Origin: Agrypnia vestita
Taxonomy: Eukaryota > Arthropoda > Insecta > Trichoptera > Phryganeidae
Length of the DNA: 64,000 nucleotides
NCBI GenBank assembly: GCA_016648135.1
Contig: JADDOH010002253.1
Coordinates: forward strand, 58,501 to 122,500
Direction: 5' to 3'
The notes under the pieces are model-generated. The model was given only the letters and a program-made list of their open reading frames with translations. It had not been told where the DNA came from and did no database searches. A program made the position numbers and the translations under genes. Positions 1 to 10,185 of this stretch are shown here, one piece after another. How positions within the stretch are numbered: position 1 is the first letter of the stretch; each line of letters opens with the position of its first letter.

Positions 1-540
1 ATTAAAAATGGATTTAAAATCAGCCCTCGCTCGAGCGCCGCGGTTTTAATGAAATCTCGCGTTTCCTCGAGATTTACCTTACGATAACTTTCATTTTATT
101 TTTTACATCATGTTAAATGAACGCCGTTAACTATAATATGTGTTTAAAGTATTTTACCAACATAGCAATTCAGTTCACATAGCAATACCTTGGATATGAT
201 TTGTCTCCTGCTTCCAGCTCTCTGCTTGTGGTATTTCGTTAATTCGTTCACGCCCCCTAATCGTGCCCACTTCTCGGTTCCTTTATCTAAACATGAATTT
301 GGGAACCCTACGCTTTCCCACCGCCCAGTCTAGTCTAGTTATAGTTCTAGTTCTAGAACATGAAACGGCAGGGTTGGGTTCAATTCAATTCAATTCCTAT
401 ATGTTTTCAACATCAATGAAATGAAGACGGAAAAAATTCTAGAAAATTCTAGACTGAATTGAAAAATCTTCTATAAAAAACCATTACAATAACGCAATGA
501 AAAAATCTTATCAAAAACAATCTATATCTATATATATATA

Positions 541-570
541 CTTTTATATATACTTTTATATATACTTTTA
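541..570. repeat. 12-bp tandem repeat, about 2.5 units
   Basis: The word CTTTTATATATA starts at 541, 553 and 565, directly after a TA-rich run. Simple AT minisatellite. Confidence 0.85.
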
Positions 571-602
571 AATGTTATTACAATACCTTCTTAATTATTA
601 AT

Positions 603-726
603 TTTTATAACTTAATTTAATGTTTCCTTGTGTATATCTTACTTACTTAATTTAATGTCTTAAGTTTTATAACTTAATCTACTGTTTCTTTGTCTATACC
701 TTACTTGTTTAATCTAATGTCTTACT
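603..726. repeat. 62-bp tandem duplication
   Basis: Two adjacent units (603-664 and 665-726) both begin TTTTATAACTTAAT and both contain a TTAAT..AATGTCTTA ending. They differ by scattered substitutions, so the duplication is old. Confidence 0.75.
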
Positions 727-771
727 CTAACGATTTCATTAATAATAGATGTATACATATATGACAATGCC

Positions 772-813
772 CCCACTTTTAAACACGAGAATAAATCCTC
801 ATTTAAAAGTGGG
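772..813. repeat. Perfect 12-bp stem hairpin
   Basis: CCCACTTTTAAA (772-783) and its reverse complement (802-813) enclose an 18-nt loop. It could be the core of a tiny foldback element. No function is implied. Confidence 0.6.
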
Positions 814-1343
814 TAAGCATGTAATATAAATGTGTATTAATTACATTATATTGAATACACTCTTAAGTTTGTATATTTACCACATAAATTTAATTAAAAA
901 AATTACTTACACGGCATGTTTGTGAGGCGGGCTTCCGCCTCTCCTAACTTACATGAATAAAATGAAATATATTAGTGAATGAGGTAATAACAATTATTAT
1001 ATTATAAAATATTTTACAAAATTGGGTTATGACCGCAAGACACGATTTCGGATATGCTCAGCTTGGCATAACAATGATAGCAATGCCATCTAGGTTGTCC
1101 GCAGCTTCTCCCTCATGACTTTAGCTATTTAAGTTCTCCATTTATAGTGGGAGATCGCAGTTTTTATATATCCTATATATGCCTACTTTTTTGCTTCATG
1201 CTTCCTTCACAAGATGGTGTATTTTTTAATTTTAGAAAGATGTCCCCGGGAAAGGTCTAGCTATCGGTCCATTAATACCAAAGATAATATTAATAAAAAG
1301 AAAAAAATTATAGAAAACTACTATTTTATAAATTATCAACATG

Positions 1344-1390
1344 TTTCAGGACCAATGGTCCCTTCATCAGGATAACACAAGGATAACATA
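1344..1390 (-). ncRNA. Hammerhead-like motif of a Penelope-like element
   Basis: Read on the minus strand, CTGATGA (1370-1364) is followed by a GGACC/GGTCC stem with an ATT loop (extendable by one G·T pair) and then GAAA (1347-1344), the conserved core of a hammerhead ribozyme. A candidate helix III pairs TATGT (1390-1386) with ACATG just after GAA. One extra A lies between CTGATGA and helix II, and helix I is not convincing. Hammerhead motifs are known from Penelope-like retroelements, and a Penelope-type GIY-YIG remnant lies 300-400 bp upstream on the same strand. Activity is untested and the copy may be dead. Confidence 0.45.
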
Positions 1391-1499
1391 CCCAAAAACA
1401 AAAAAAAATACATGAGTTGAATAATAACTAATTAAGAAATAATGTGAAAATAAATTTAAAACGTAACTATTAAATAACTTGCAATAAAAAATTATAATA

Positions 1500-1960
1500 T
1501 ACTATTATATTTAATTTTCTATTAAAACTTTTTTTAATTTTTCAAATTTCTAATTTATTTAACTGTTCTCCTATGTAAAATTATGTACCTATGTAAAATT
1601 TCTAAATCCTTGTTTATCAAAGGAATGGTTTGTTTCCAAAAGATGATTAGATAATTCAGAATAGTTATTGCTATTTAAACATCTTAAGTGCTTCTTAATT
1701 CTAATATCAAAATATCTACAAGTTTTACCTGCGTGGATAAAAATTATTGCAATCATTACAAATTAGTTTATTGTCTCCTTTTTTTAAATTTCATCCTTAC
1801 CCTTGTTATTTAATAAATAATTGTTTAATTTATTATTACTATAGAAAGCTGGTCGCATAGAATTTGGGATGTTTTTAATTATTGAATTTGAAATCTGAGT
1901 TTTCTCCAGTGCTTTCCTATATCGACTGTTGGTGGGTAAACAAAAGATTTAAAAAAACTT
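1500..1960 (-). pseudogene. Penelope-like element, GIY-YIG endonuclease remnant
   Basis: On the minus strand about 1800-1610 translates, with one frameshift near 1737, into a recognisable GIY-YIG C-terminal domain. A Cys-containing segment (KLICNDC) precedes FYIHAGKT, then FDIRIKKHL with the conserved Arg, then a HLLETNHSF block. Penelope-like elements encode a reverse transcriptase followed by this nuclease. The RT part upstream (1800-1960) is too decayed to follow. Several in-frame stops make it a dead copy. The hammerhead-like motif at 1344-1390 lies on its 3' side, as expected for the family. Confidence 0.6.
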
Positions 1961-3230
1961 TTTCTTTTACTTTTTATTTAACATAATATCTAATTTAGCG
2001 TTACAAAAATATTAATAGCAATTTGTTTAATAATATTGCATTCAATGTTGAAAATATTTACAGATAAGGGAGCATTAACCAATTTACTGAGCATAGAATG
2101 AAACATGTTGATAATAAAAAAAGCTTTTTGTAATTTCTTTTTATTAATTAAAAATATAGTTATCATCAAGTTATTTTGCTGTTATTGAACATAATAGTTT
2201 AGGTATCTATATGGACATATGTGTCAGACATAAGCCCATCTCAGTCGAAGTGCTTTTTTCTATGCATCACGGTTCTTTGATTGCAAACTACTTGCCTCCT
2301 TTTCAATCCTGGGACCTTGCTTACTACTCATAGTACTTGTTTAGTACTACTACTAGTAATGTCTCGCAGTTAATGGTACATCCATTATTCGACGTCATCA
2401 CTATGCCTCGAAGGTGTCATGCATGTTTGTTTATTTATCTCTCATCATACAAGTTTGTACAGATATGCTAACCATCAAAAATGTTTTGCGATTTTTTATT
2501 TTAATATAAATTTATTTATTAAAATTATTTATCATTTATTTATAAAATATTCTTTTTATTTATTACAACGTGAAATAAATAATTTTGATTGGATTATGCC
2601 TGTCTCACTGTTGAAACCGGCATTCTAAAGATTTTACCTCAAGACGCAACAATAAAGTGGCTTAGGAAAATAACTCTCTAAAATCTTAGACCCCTCCTAC
2701 GTTAAGCATTTTAAGTACTTCGACTATTCGAGATACCAGTACTCTCAATTTATGTTCTCATTTACTCCCATCCTTCGTTCGTATATCCTAATCCCATGTC
2801 CCACTCCACTTCCTCCCAACATATGTTGTTACCAAAAATTATCTTATAGATACTTTCACACTTGGCTCGTACCACTAACAATTATCAGCAGAAAGTTCAT
2901 AACTGGCATAGTTTACACTTTTTTTCATCATATGTACGTTAATTTTAAGATTTGCTGTCAACTTTCCCAAAGATAAATAGAAAAAAAATTAAAAATGAGA
3001 TAATTTTGAGCTTTACTCGTATTAGCATTTATTTCAATAGATTTAAAGTGGTAGTTATTTATATACTCTATTCAATAGGACATAACAGAGAACATAATGT
3101 CTGCGAAATACTGAAACACGTGACTATCGTTAGTTACAACACTTATATACCTGGAAAAGGGCGATAATGTTAAAATTTACATGGGACATTTTTGATACTA
3201 AAGGTTTATCGTTGGCACAGAACAATAAGA
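1961..3230. other. AT-rich noncoding stretch
   Basis: Short plus-strand ORFs here have the Ile/Phe/Asn/Lys/Tyr-rich composition of translated AT-rich DNA and no motif. The block 2210-2410 is less AT-rich and may be part of an unrecognised repeat. Confidence 0.5.
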
Positions 3231-3512
3231 TTACCACACAGCATACTTCGTGAGATACCCTATCTTTATAGTTACTTTCCTAGGATATTCATCGGGCTGA
3301 GAGCTCCAAGGCACAATTGTTGCATCTGTCCTGTACGTAAAGTGATTTCTCTGCAACACCGCAGCATCCAACAAATTGCAGATAAAAGCTCGATTTACAC
3401 AACGATACATCAAGACACCGGCGGCGAGTAAAAAAGCGTAGAAAATAGCTTTTTTATGGCGTCGAACGGAAATTTGACGTGACTTTGAAACATCACCATA
3501 CAAAAGTGTCAT
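3231..3512 (-). CDS. Candidate coding exon, type II membrane protein N-terminus
   Basis: A 93-codon minus-strand frame starts with ATG at 3512, with an in-frame TAA just upstream. Its composition is unlike the surrounding AT-rich pseudo-ORFs: it uses Arg, Ala, Asp, Pro, Trp and mixed third positions. About 20 basic/polar residues (with RRHKK) are followed by a hydrophobic segment near residues 23-36 (AIFYAFLLAAGVLMY) and then a hydrophilic tail. This is the topology of a signal-anchor protein such as a Golgi glycosyl- or sulfotransferase, but no family motif is visible and no function is claimed. Possible splice donors are AAA|GTAACT after codon 80 and G|GTAATC at the stop. It may be a first exon whose continuation lies to the left, or a chance frame. 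Confidence 0.35.
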   Translation of the reverse strand: MTLLYGDVSKSRQISVRRHKKAIFYAFLLAAGVLMYRCVNRAFICNLLDAAVLQRNHFTYRTDATIVPWSSQPDEYPRKVTIKIGYLTKYAVW

Positions 3513-3892
3513 TCGTTTTTATTTCCGTTTATATTCGGGGGTGTATACCTACATATCTGCTATCTACATACATATGTATAATGCCGTTACGGGAACGAAC
3601 TGCGTCCAAAACTGCGCATTATATAAAGCAGGAGTGTCTAACTCGTAAAATAATTTCAAATTTAAAAAAAAAGAAACCGAACATTTTCGTGGTCGAAACC
3701 TCTTATGGGTTACTAGACAAAATAAATTTTATTCAATAAAATAATTTTAATTATAACAGCAATACCAAGTTTGGTATCAATTTTCAAAACAGATTTATTC
3801 GATTTTCTTTGTTTTTTTTTTGTCTTAGGGGAAATCGCTGAGCTTTAATTGACAACGCTCGGTAATGTGCCCTGTAGACGGTGTATTTACGA

Positions 3893-4050
3893 TGTATGCA
3901 TAAATGATGACAATACCACTATTGTAGGCTAAATAAAATGTACGCAAAAATGATGACTACCACCATTGTAGACAAAATACAATGTATATAAATATGTTCA
4001 TCTTGTAACCATTGCGAACTAAATATAATGTAAGCAAAAATTATAACTTA
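3893..4050. repeat. 44-46-bp imperfect tandem repeat
   Basis: Units starting TGTA at 3893, 3939, 3983 and 4029 share the pattern TGTANGCAAAAATGATGA..CCATTGTA..AAAATA. The first three are 46, 44 and 46 bp, and the fourth is partial. Divergence between units suggests an old minisatellite. Confidence 0.75.
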
Positions 4051-4221
4051 ACAATTATAATTATATCTCAAACACGTGTATAGAATATATTCAACTGATT
4101 CGTCTCACCTTACCTCGTGTGTACCTACATCAATGTATCGCTCTCATCAACCATCGTTTGAATTTTATTTCGAGATAATATTATTTTGATAAGTGGAAAA
4201 TAAAAATTATAGATAAATATT

Positions 4222-4365
4222 TTTTTCTGCAATATGAGCAAAATGATTTTGTGGTGAGATTATTAAAATAATTAAATAAGTGTAAACTTTGTTTTCTCCG
4301 CTTATTTGTTGAAAATACCAACAAATAGGCGGCGAAAACAAAAAAATGATTTTGCTCGTATTGAA
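4222..4365. repeat. Small foldback element
   Basis: Nested inverted repeats: CAATATGAGCAAAATGATTT (about 4230) pairs with AAATGATTTTGCTCGTATTG (about 4345), and TTTGTTTTCTCCGC (from 4288) pairs with GGCGGCGAAAACAAA (about 4327-4342) around the loop near 4315. The left arm carries an extra internal segment, so the arms are asymmetric. It resembles a short MITE; no target duplication was identified. Confidence 0.55.
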
Positions 4366-4545
4366 TAAATTAAAGCGAGTACGGCTATATATTCTTTTAT
4401 TCATCGCATTTTATTCGATAAAATATTACGCCCTTTTTTAACGTTGCTTCATGACACATATTAGCGGAGAAAACCCCGAAAAGACAACGTTTAAAATGTT
4501 TGTTTTTAAAGTGTATATTTTAAACGTTCCTTTCGTGTTTTATTT

Positions 4546-4860
4546 ATTTGCAGGGGAAAACAACGGCTGACACCGATTAGAGTCGGCAACCACCGCGACA
4601 TTAGAGTCGATCGCCGTCCCGTAGGGAAGCAGCCCGCGGTTGGGAGGCCCGGCGGCTGACACAGGGTGGAAAGGAAGTTTCTTCAATCGCAACTTTTTGT
4701 CCCGAGGCCGGGGTCAGCGACCGAAGTACACCTTTGGGGGGCACCTACCTATCCCCGGCGGGAGGGCGAATACTTCCGTCGGGAATGTGTGACACCGGGC
4801 GCGCGCCTCCCTGGCCGCGGGCCCGCCACACGACGCGGACAATGCTTTTGGGAATTGTTA
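4546..4860. other. Isolated GC-rich block, possible exon or retroelement piece
   Basis: About 300 bp of clearly GC-rich sequence sits abruptly in AT-rich DNA. Its left edge looks like a splice acceptor (TTTATTTATTTGCAG|GGG), and the motif ATTAGAGTCG occurs twice (around 4578 and 4601). Every frame contains stops or only a short ORF (73 codons at 4666). It could be a noncoding exon, a CpG-rich regulatory block or a fragment of a retroelement. I cannot decide. Confidence 0.35.
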
Positions 4861-4995
4861 CTATATATTATTTTATATTTAACATAAAATTAACAATATG
4901 ATGACATTACATAGGTAAAGATAAAAATGAGCAGCAATAAAAAATGGTTATCAAATCTTTATTAATGCTTAATTAACCACAAATGCTTATTATTA

Positions 4996-5603
4996 TGTAA
5001 CGAAATAGTAACAGAGATTACGTACAGAATCTTTCGTAATACGTCTAAGACGAAAATAACACAAAAACCTCTAGTACCTTATAAAACAGCCAACAACACT
5101 CGTACTATCTACAACATTAGGGAGACGCCTGGAACAGCCTTCGAGGAACAAGTCTGGAGCAGCTTTCGATAAAGCGACGGGAACCTTTTCCTAAGCACTA
5201 GAAAGGGAAATAATCTTCCGGAGAATTCTTCTCGAAGTATCGGCATATCGCATATTTAAAGCGGGTCCGATAGTTCCGCGAGTTGAGTTTGTTTTCGGAG
5301 CAATAGATATTGAGCGAAATAATCGAGCGAGTTCTTACCTAAGTGGCGAAATAAGTAAATGCGAATACCGTATGCGAGAATTGGATGGAATGTTCTAGCG
5401 AATGTTTAACAAGTGTTCCTAGCGATAATAAAGTATTCGTAGACGAGGGATAGCTTACGAAATATTATGATGCTAAGAATAGTGTATTAATTTAATACGT
5501 GTTAAGTGACTCTGTGCATTTAATGATTAATTAATCACTAATTAATAAATCGTTACTAAATTTCCAGTGTTTTCATTTGTTTCCTAAACCACGACCCGTG
5601 ACA
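4996..5603 (+). mobile_element. Solo LTR of an LTR retrotransposon
   Basis: The segment begins TGTAACG and ends CCCGTGACA, giving the TG..CA ends of an LTR. It contains a TATA-like CATATTTAAAG near 5252 and AATAAA-type signals near its 3' end. The decisive support is internal: the minus-strand segment at 36238-36877 has a similar start (TGTAGCGAGACTGT) and shares the 3' block TTCCAGTGTTTTCATTTG followed by a CACG(A/T)CCCG end. No gag-pol sequence is adjacent, so it is solo. The flanking five bases (TATTA and ATATG) do not match, so no clear target duplication remains. Confidence 0.6.
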
Positions 5604-7130
5604 ATATGTAATGTGACTACCTCGTCTTATCTTACATCGTATCTTACAAATAAATATGTAATATGACTACCCATCGTACCATATAAATAAATAAGTAAGG
5701 ATAAGATGTGTGGATTCACGGCGCAATATGAATATGTACATAAAAATAAAGTGTACGTCAGTATATGTCTGCGATCTAACGTCTTACTAACACTAAACAT
5801 AAAGATTCTAAAACGATTATAAATTATTTATATTTTCTTATAGTGCTTGTCCGGTTATCAAAAGTTAGCCAACATGTATATAATATAAATATAAAGTGTA
5901 GACTTTTTCTTCGGCATGGGCACACAGCATTGAAGCTAGTATTATGAGGATAAAAATTTTCTCAGCACTAAATATTTTTTTAAATTTCTTTTAAAACAAT
6001 AGAGACGCGTACACGGAAAAGGTGTTCCATTATTGTTCTTACCATTTTCACGTCCTTACTACGAAAAATTATATTTACTTGCTGGCTCAAACATAATAAC
6101 TCATTATTTAATTTATTCCACATTAAAATATTTCACGGTCAAGCTCCACCTCACACCCCCTCTACAAGTGAAGCCACGCCCCCACCCGACAGTTGATCCC
6201 TTTACATATATAATTATCGGACTAGTTATTGTGCGTCTGTCCTGATGAACATTCACTGATATCGAAACCGATCGATGTTAAAAATAATCAATGTAGTTTA
6301 ATGCCAGTAATGGATATGCCCAGTCGATCGCCTCGCAATAGCGAAATGATCGGCTCTCGCCGATTGCTTTCTGCTAGTCGGTTGGTGTCGGCAACAGGCT
6401 ACTGGCTCTACAGGCTGCTGCCCGGCAGTGAGTGTCGGCGATCTATCGCCCATTGCCTGCTACTTTTCGTACGTTTTTATTATTTTTTAAAACTGGCAAT
6501 GGAAATGTTGCGCACTGCATGCAGCTTTTGGAGCAATTGTCACCGTGTATGCGTTTCAGTTTGCCACATTTCCAACCATAGGTACATTCAAACCGGAAAT
6601 GAAACGTCAAAAATATACTTGCCTGCAGAAAAAATAAAATTGATGTAAGAAATATGATTGACAATCGATTTATTTATTCTTAATAATAAATATATGTATA
6701 ACATTTCTTAAAACATTCCTTATTTATGCACAACAATGTCACTAGCCCTCGATCTCAGGGATTAATGCTATTCGAACAAAAAAGTCCTCAGATTATCATT
6801 TTGACAAAAAAGTTATGACACGGTGATTAATACATATTAAAACCTTCAGTTAAAATTTTTAAAACGGCAATAAAAATTTCGAGGCTTTAGTTCTAATATT
6901 AACTTACTATATTTAGATTTTTTCTGTGTCTGATTAATTAATCTTATTAAAAATAAATAAGACGAAATATTTAGACAGACAGAAAAAAATTATTTTCATA
7001 AAAAATATCTGTTTACCACCGGGATGTGAAATCGGAAATTTTCCTTGAATTAACGGGCATATTTAATTTTAACCAACAATTAGTCTTTTATAAATTATAC
7101 GTCTATTATTTCAATAGTTTTGACTTTATA
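5604..7130. other. Noncoding stretch with an unsupported 139-codon ORF
   Basis: An imperfect direct repeat (TATGTAAT(G/A)TGACTACC) occurs near 5607 and 5656. A plus-strand frame at 6229-6648 is 139 codons long and less AT-rich (6320-6460), rich in Ser, Arg and Leu, but it has no domain, and a stop-rich context follows. I read it as part of an unidentified repeat rather than a gene. Confidence 0.4.
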
Positions 7131-7140
7131 CTTTTACTAG

Positions 7141-7445
7141 CTGTTTGGACCCGGCGGGTAACATAGGCGACATTCCCCCCCCCTTTTACTCATTCTCCTC
7201 TCCGTGATATATTTTCAATGCAAATCTGTACCGTTCGACCGATCCGACTCAAAATTTGGAAACTTATACTTTAGGACCCGGCGGATAAAATAGGCGACAT
7301 TTCCCCTTTCCCCCTAACCCATCTCCTCCCCCAGATATATTTTCTGTACAAATCTACACCGCTTCACCAATTGGACCCAAATTTTGCATACATGTTCCCG
7401 ACGGAAAAAATAGGCCATATTCTTCCCTAGATATCCTATAAATTA
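7141..7445 (+). repeat. Helitron-associated minisatellite units
   Basis: Two and a half units of about 125 bp each contain a GGACCCGGCGG motif, a poly-C/T tract, GATATATTTTC, (A/G)CAAATCT.(T/A)CACC and CAAATTTTGCATAC-like words. The same unit is reiterated at 29262-29890 and occurs singly at 30398-30580 and 52118-52308, where it lies next to CTAG|T Helitron-like ends. Confidence 0.65.
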
Positions 7446-8499
7446 TTTTAATTAGAGGCTTTGCATTACAATGGAACCTTTATTTCCCCCCACAAATTTA
7501 TTTTTAACTTAATCCTTAATCCTTTCAACGCCAGGTACCAAGAGCTAATTTAATTATAATTTTGCAATTTTAGAACTCAGTTGCATCATATTTAAAGCAA
7601 ATCGGATGAATTAATAAGAAATTTACGAAATTTGTTTTATTTATCAAGGATCTACGTTCTAAAACTGGAACATCATAATAAATATATTACTCAGATAAAA
7701 ACGTTTTATTTATAAATAAAATATTCTTTGATTAATATTTGTTTTAATTTATTTTTAACTTGAATTGATTAGAAACTGAAAAATTTATTTGCACATTTGT
7801 ATTTAAATTCTTTGTATATAGAGGCCGCTATTGAAAATGTGCGTGCACACGATACACCACCGCGCAGTGTGACGGTGCCTACACAAAGCAGACACTGCGG
7901 AGAGAACTCGCGGAACGCGCCGACTGTCAAGCCCGGCTGGAAACAATTTACAATCGACGGGCATAAACATGGAAAAAAGAAAAATCTGTCTCCCGCCCCT
8001 TTTCAATATCGGGGCTAAAGGTTAACATCGTAAAGTAGCGTCCGATCCGGCACATCTTATTTATTTCGAAAGCCCAGAGGTGGTTGATTTATGCCTTTAT
8101 ACGAATAACGGTAGCGGGATGCTCGTTAGCAATATTGTGCGGAGAAGAAAAGCTTTCGCCGGTGAAACGTTGAAGGTTTTACAATCGTCCGTCATGCGCG
8201 GCGACAGCTCAAATTTCTACAACTTTTAGTGTAATTTCTTTATTTCGTTTTTGAGGGATTATATGATAATAAAACCAGGTACCTACCTTACCTTCTTTTT
8301 ATATAAAACACTTCAATTGTGTAATCTTGTCGATGTGTGTGTAAGTATGTAAAAGATAATAATAAAAGAAAAGAAAAACGAGTGAGTGACAAAACTGAGA
8401 AACATTTTTGTTACTAATTCTGATGCTTCACTATTTACATTATTTATTAAAGACAATATTAACAAAAGAAAGGAACGACGAGTTGGTGTTCCAATCTTT
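7446..8499. other. Noncoding stretch, moderately GC-rich at 7830-8060
   Basis: 7446-7790 is AT-rich without structure. 7830-8060 is richer in GC with several CpGs (GCGCAGTGTGACGG, CGCGCCGACTG) and overlapping frames on both strands, none with a recognisable product. It may be an unrecognised repeat or a host noncoding element. Confidence 0.4.
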
Positions 8500-8583
8500 A
8501 GTTCGAATATCAAAAAAAAATCACCAGATCACCTCTTAGATAAAAGCTATAAATTAAATTAAATTAATTTTCAAATTCCAATA

Positions 8584-9828
8584 ATGAATGATTTCATTTT
8601 AAATTCCATAAACAAAAAAATCAAAATAGACGAAAGAATTTTTCAGACGACAACCGATACAAACCATATAATAGAATCAAATCCCGACAGTTGCCTAGTA
8701 ATTATTCAAATGAACATTAGAAGTTTGCAAAAAAACTTCGACGAATTTCTTAGGCCTCGGGTACGATACGAGCGGCAAGCGGCAGAGCGTCAGAGCGTCA
8801 ATGCGCCCGAGTAGTAAGGGTCACATTGACGGCACAGTACTGACGTTAGTCATATCGTGGCCGGCTTCCTTCACTACTCGGGTGCCTTGACGCTCTGACG
8901 CTCTGCCGCTTGCCGCTCGTATCGTACCCGAGGCCTTACAGTTGTTGCTAATTCTTTAAATAGGCTGGACGTTATAGTGTTAACAGAAACGCACTCGTCA
9001 CGCGACGTTAACTTTAGCATTCCAAAATATACATACTATGCAACCGATAAATTTATAAATAAAAATAGTGGAACAGGGATTTTTGTTTCAAATATATACA
9101 CAGTAATAAACTTCGAAGAAATTAAAGTCAAAGATGTTAATATCCTACACTTAAAAATAAAATACAAAGGTAATTTATTTAACATCTTAGCAATATATAG
9201 AACGCATCTATCATTAATAACTACCTTTATAGAAGAGTTAAGAAATATATTATTAAAATTAAAACACGAAAATGCCATTATTTTAGGAGATATAAATCTA
9301 AATATAGCTGACGACTACTCATGTGATAATAAAGATAATTATTTAAATATGCTAGTGGAATTAAACTTCATGTCATGTGTAAACGGATATACAAGAAATA
9401 TAAAAAATCAACGACCATCTTGCATTGACCATATACATTGTAACATTCCAGACATAAACAAAATTGTTTCTGGTATCATTCACACTGAAATTACAGATCA
9501 TTACGCTACTATATTCAAATACAAATACAATTTAATTACAAACCTTCAAGCAACGATTACAGCTCCTCAAACGCAAAACATACAACTAATAAAATTAAAT
9601 GATAATCTTATAAACAATTTAAACTCTGAGAAATGGACTCACCTATACAGTAGTAATGATGTCAATGAATGTTGTAACATATTTGATGACACACTATCTA
9701 AATATATCGACGCTGCAAAATACTCTTTACCCAAATACAAGTCCTCGAAATACAAACCAATAAAACCCTGGATTACTCACGGTCTAATAGTATCAATAAG
9801 ATACAAAGAAACTAATAAAAAAATATAA
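8584..9828 (+). pseudogene. LINE endonuclease domain split by a MITE
   Basis: The N-terminal part (8584-8749) contains QMNIRSLQKN, typical of the first endonuclease strand. After the MITE the same reading continues from 8939 with IVLTETH (the catalytic Glu motif), GTGIFVS, an ILAIYR block, AIILGDINLNI (catalytic Asp-x-Asn) and a final CIDHI..TEITDHYATIF (Ser/Asp-His type) motif. Together these are the landmarks of the EEP-type nuclease that nicks target DNA. Removing the MITE and one TTA leaves an open frame across the junction, so the insertion is younger than most damage. A TAA at 9826-9828 ends the frame and degraded linker follows. Confidence 0.8.
8753..8935. mobile_element. 183-bp TIR MITE, PIF/Harbinger-like, TSD TTA
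   Basis: The ends are GGCCTCGGGTACGATACGAG and its exact reverse complement. The arms are identical for 49 bp and continue to about 63 bp with two mismatches, leaving a centre of about 55 bp. The element is flanked on both sides by TTA (8750-8752 and 8936-8938). The 3-bp TTA target and GGC terminus fit PIF/Harbinger. The arms contain a duplicated GAGCGTCA and are much more GC-rich than the surroundings. The host LINE frame gives an independent proof of the boundaries, and the unbroken arms point to a recent insertion. Confidence 0.88.
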
Positions 9829-10185
9829 AAAGCAACCAAATAACGAGCAACTTAATACATATATAAAAGCTTACAAAAAAAACTTTCATTTCTAATAAAA
9901 ACTACCAAAGAAAATTATTATAAAAAAAAATTAGAGTCTGCAAAAAACGATAATAAGAGAGTATAGAAAATAATCAATGAGATAATTGATAAAAAACAAT
10001 AAAAAAAAGAAAATATAAGTATCCTCTCACACGAAAACACTAAGATAAACTGCTCAGAAAATCCCCGTGAAGCGGCGGATATTTTTAATAATTTCTTTGC
10101 CAACGTCGGTTAAAATTTGGCAAAAAAAAATTACAAACCCACAGATCACTGACACATCAATTCTAAAAACAACATATACAGAGAA

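Larger units (their letters stand above)
1..1340. other. AT-rich noncoding stretch
   Basis: No ORF with protein-like composition on either strand. It holds two short tandem repeats and a 12-bp perfect hairpin (entered separately) and a small GC-rich hairpin near 927-945 (GAGGCGG/CCGCCTC). Nothing else is recognised. Confidence 0.6.

Noticed and set aside
6229..6648. 139-codon ORF
   Set aside because: No domain, unconvincing start, and the last third is AT-type composition; likely repeat-derived.
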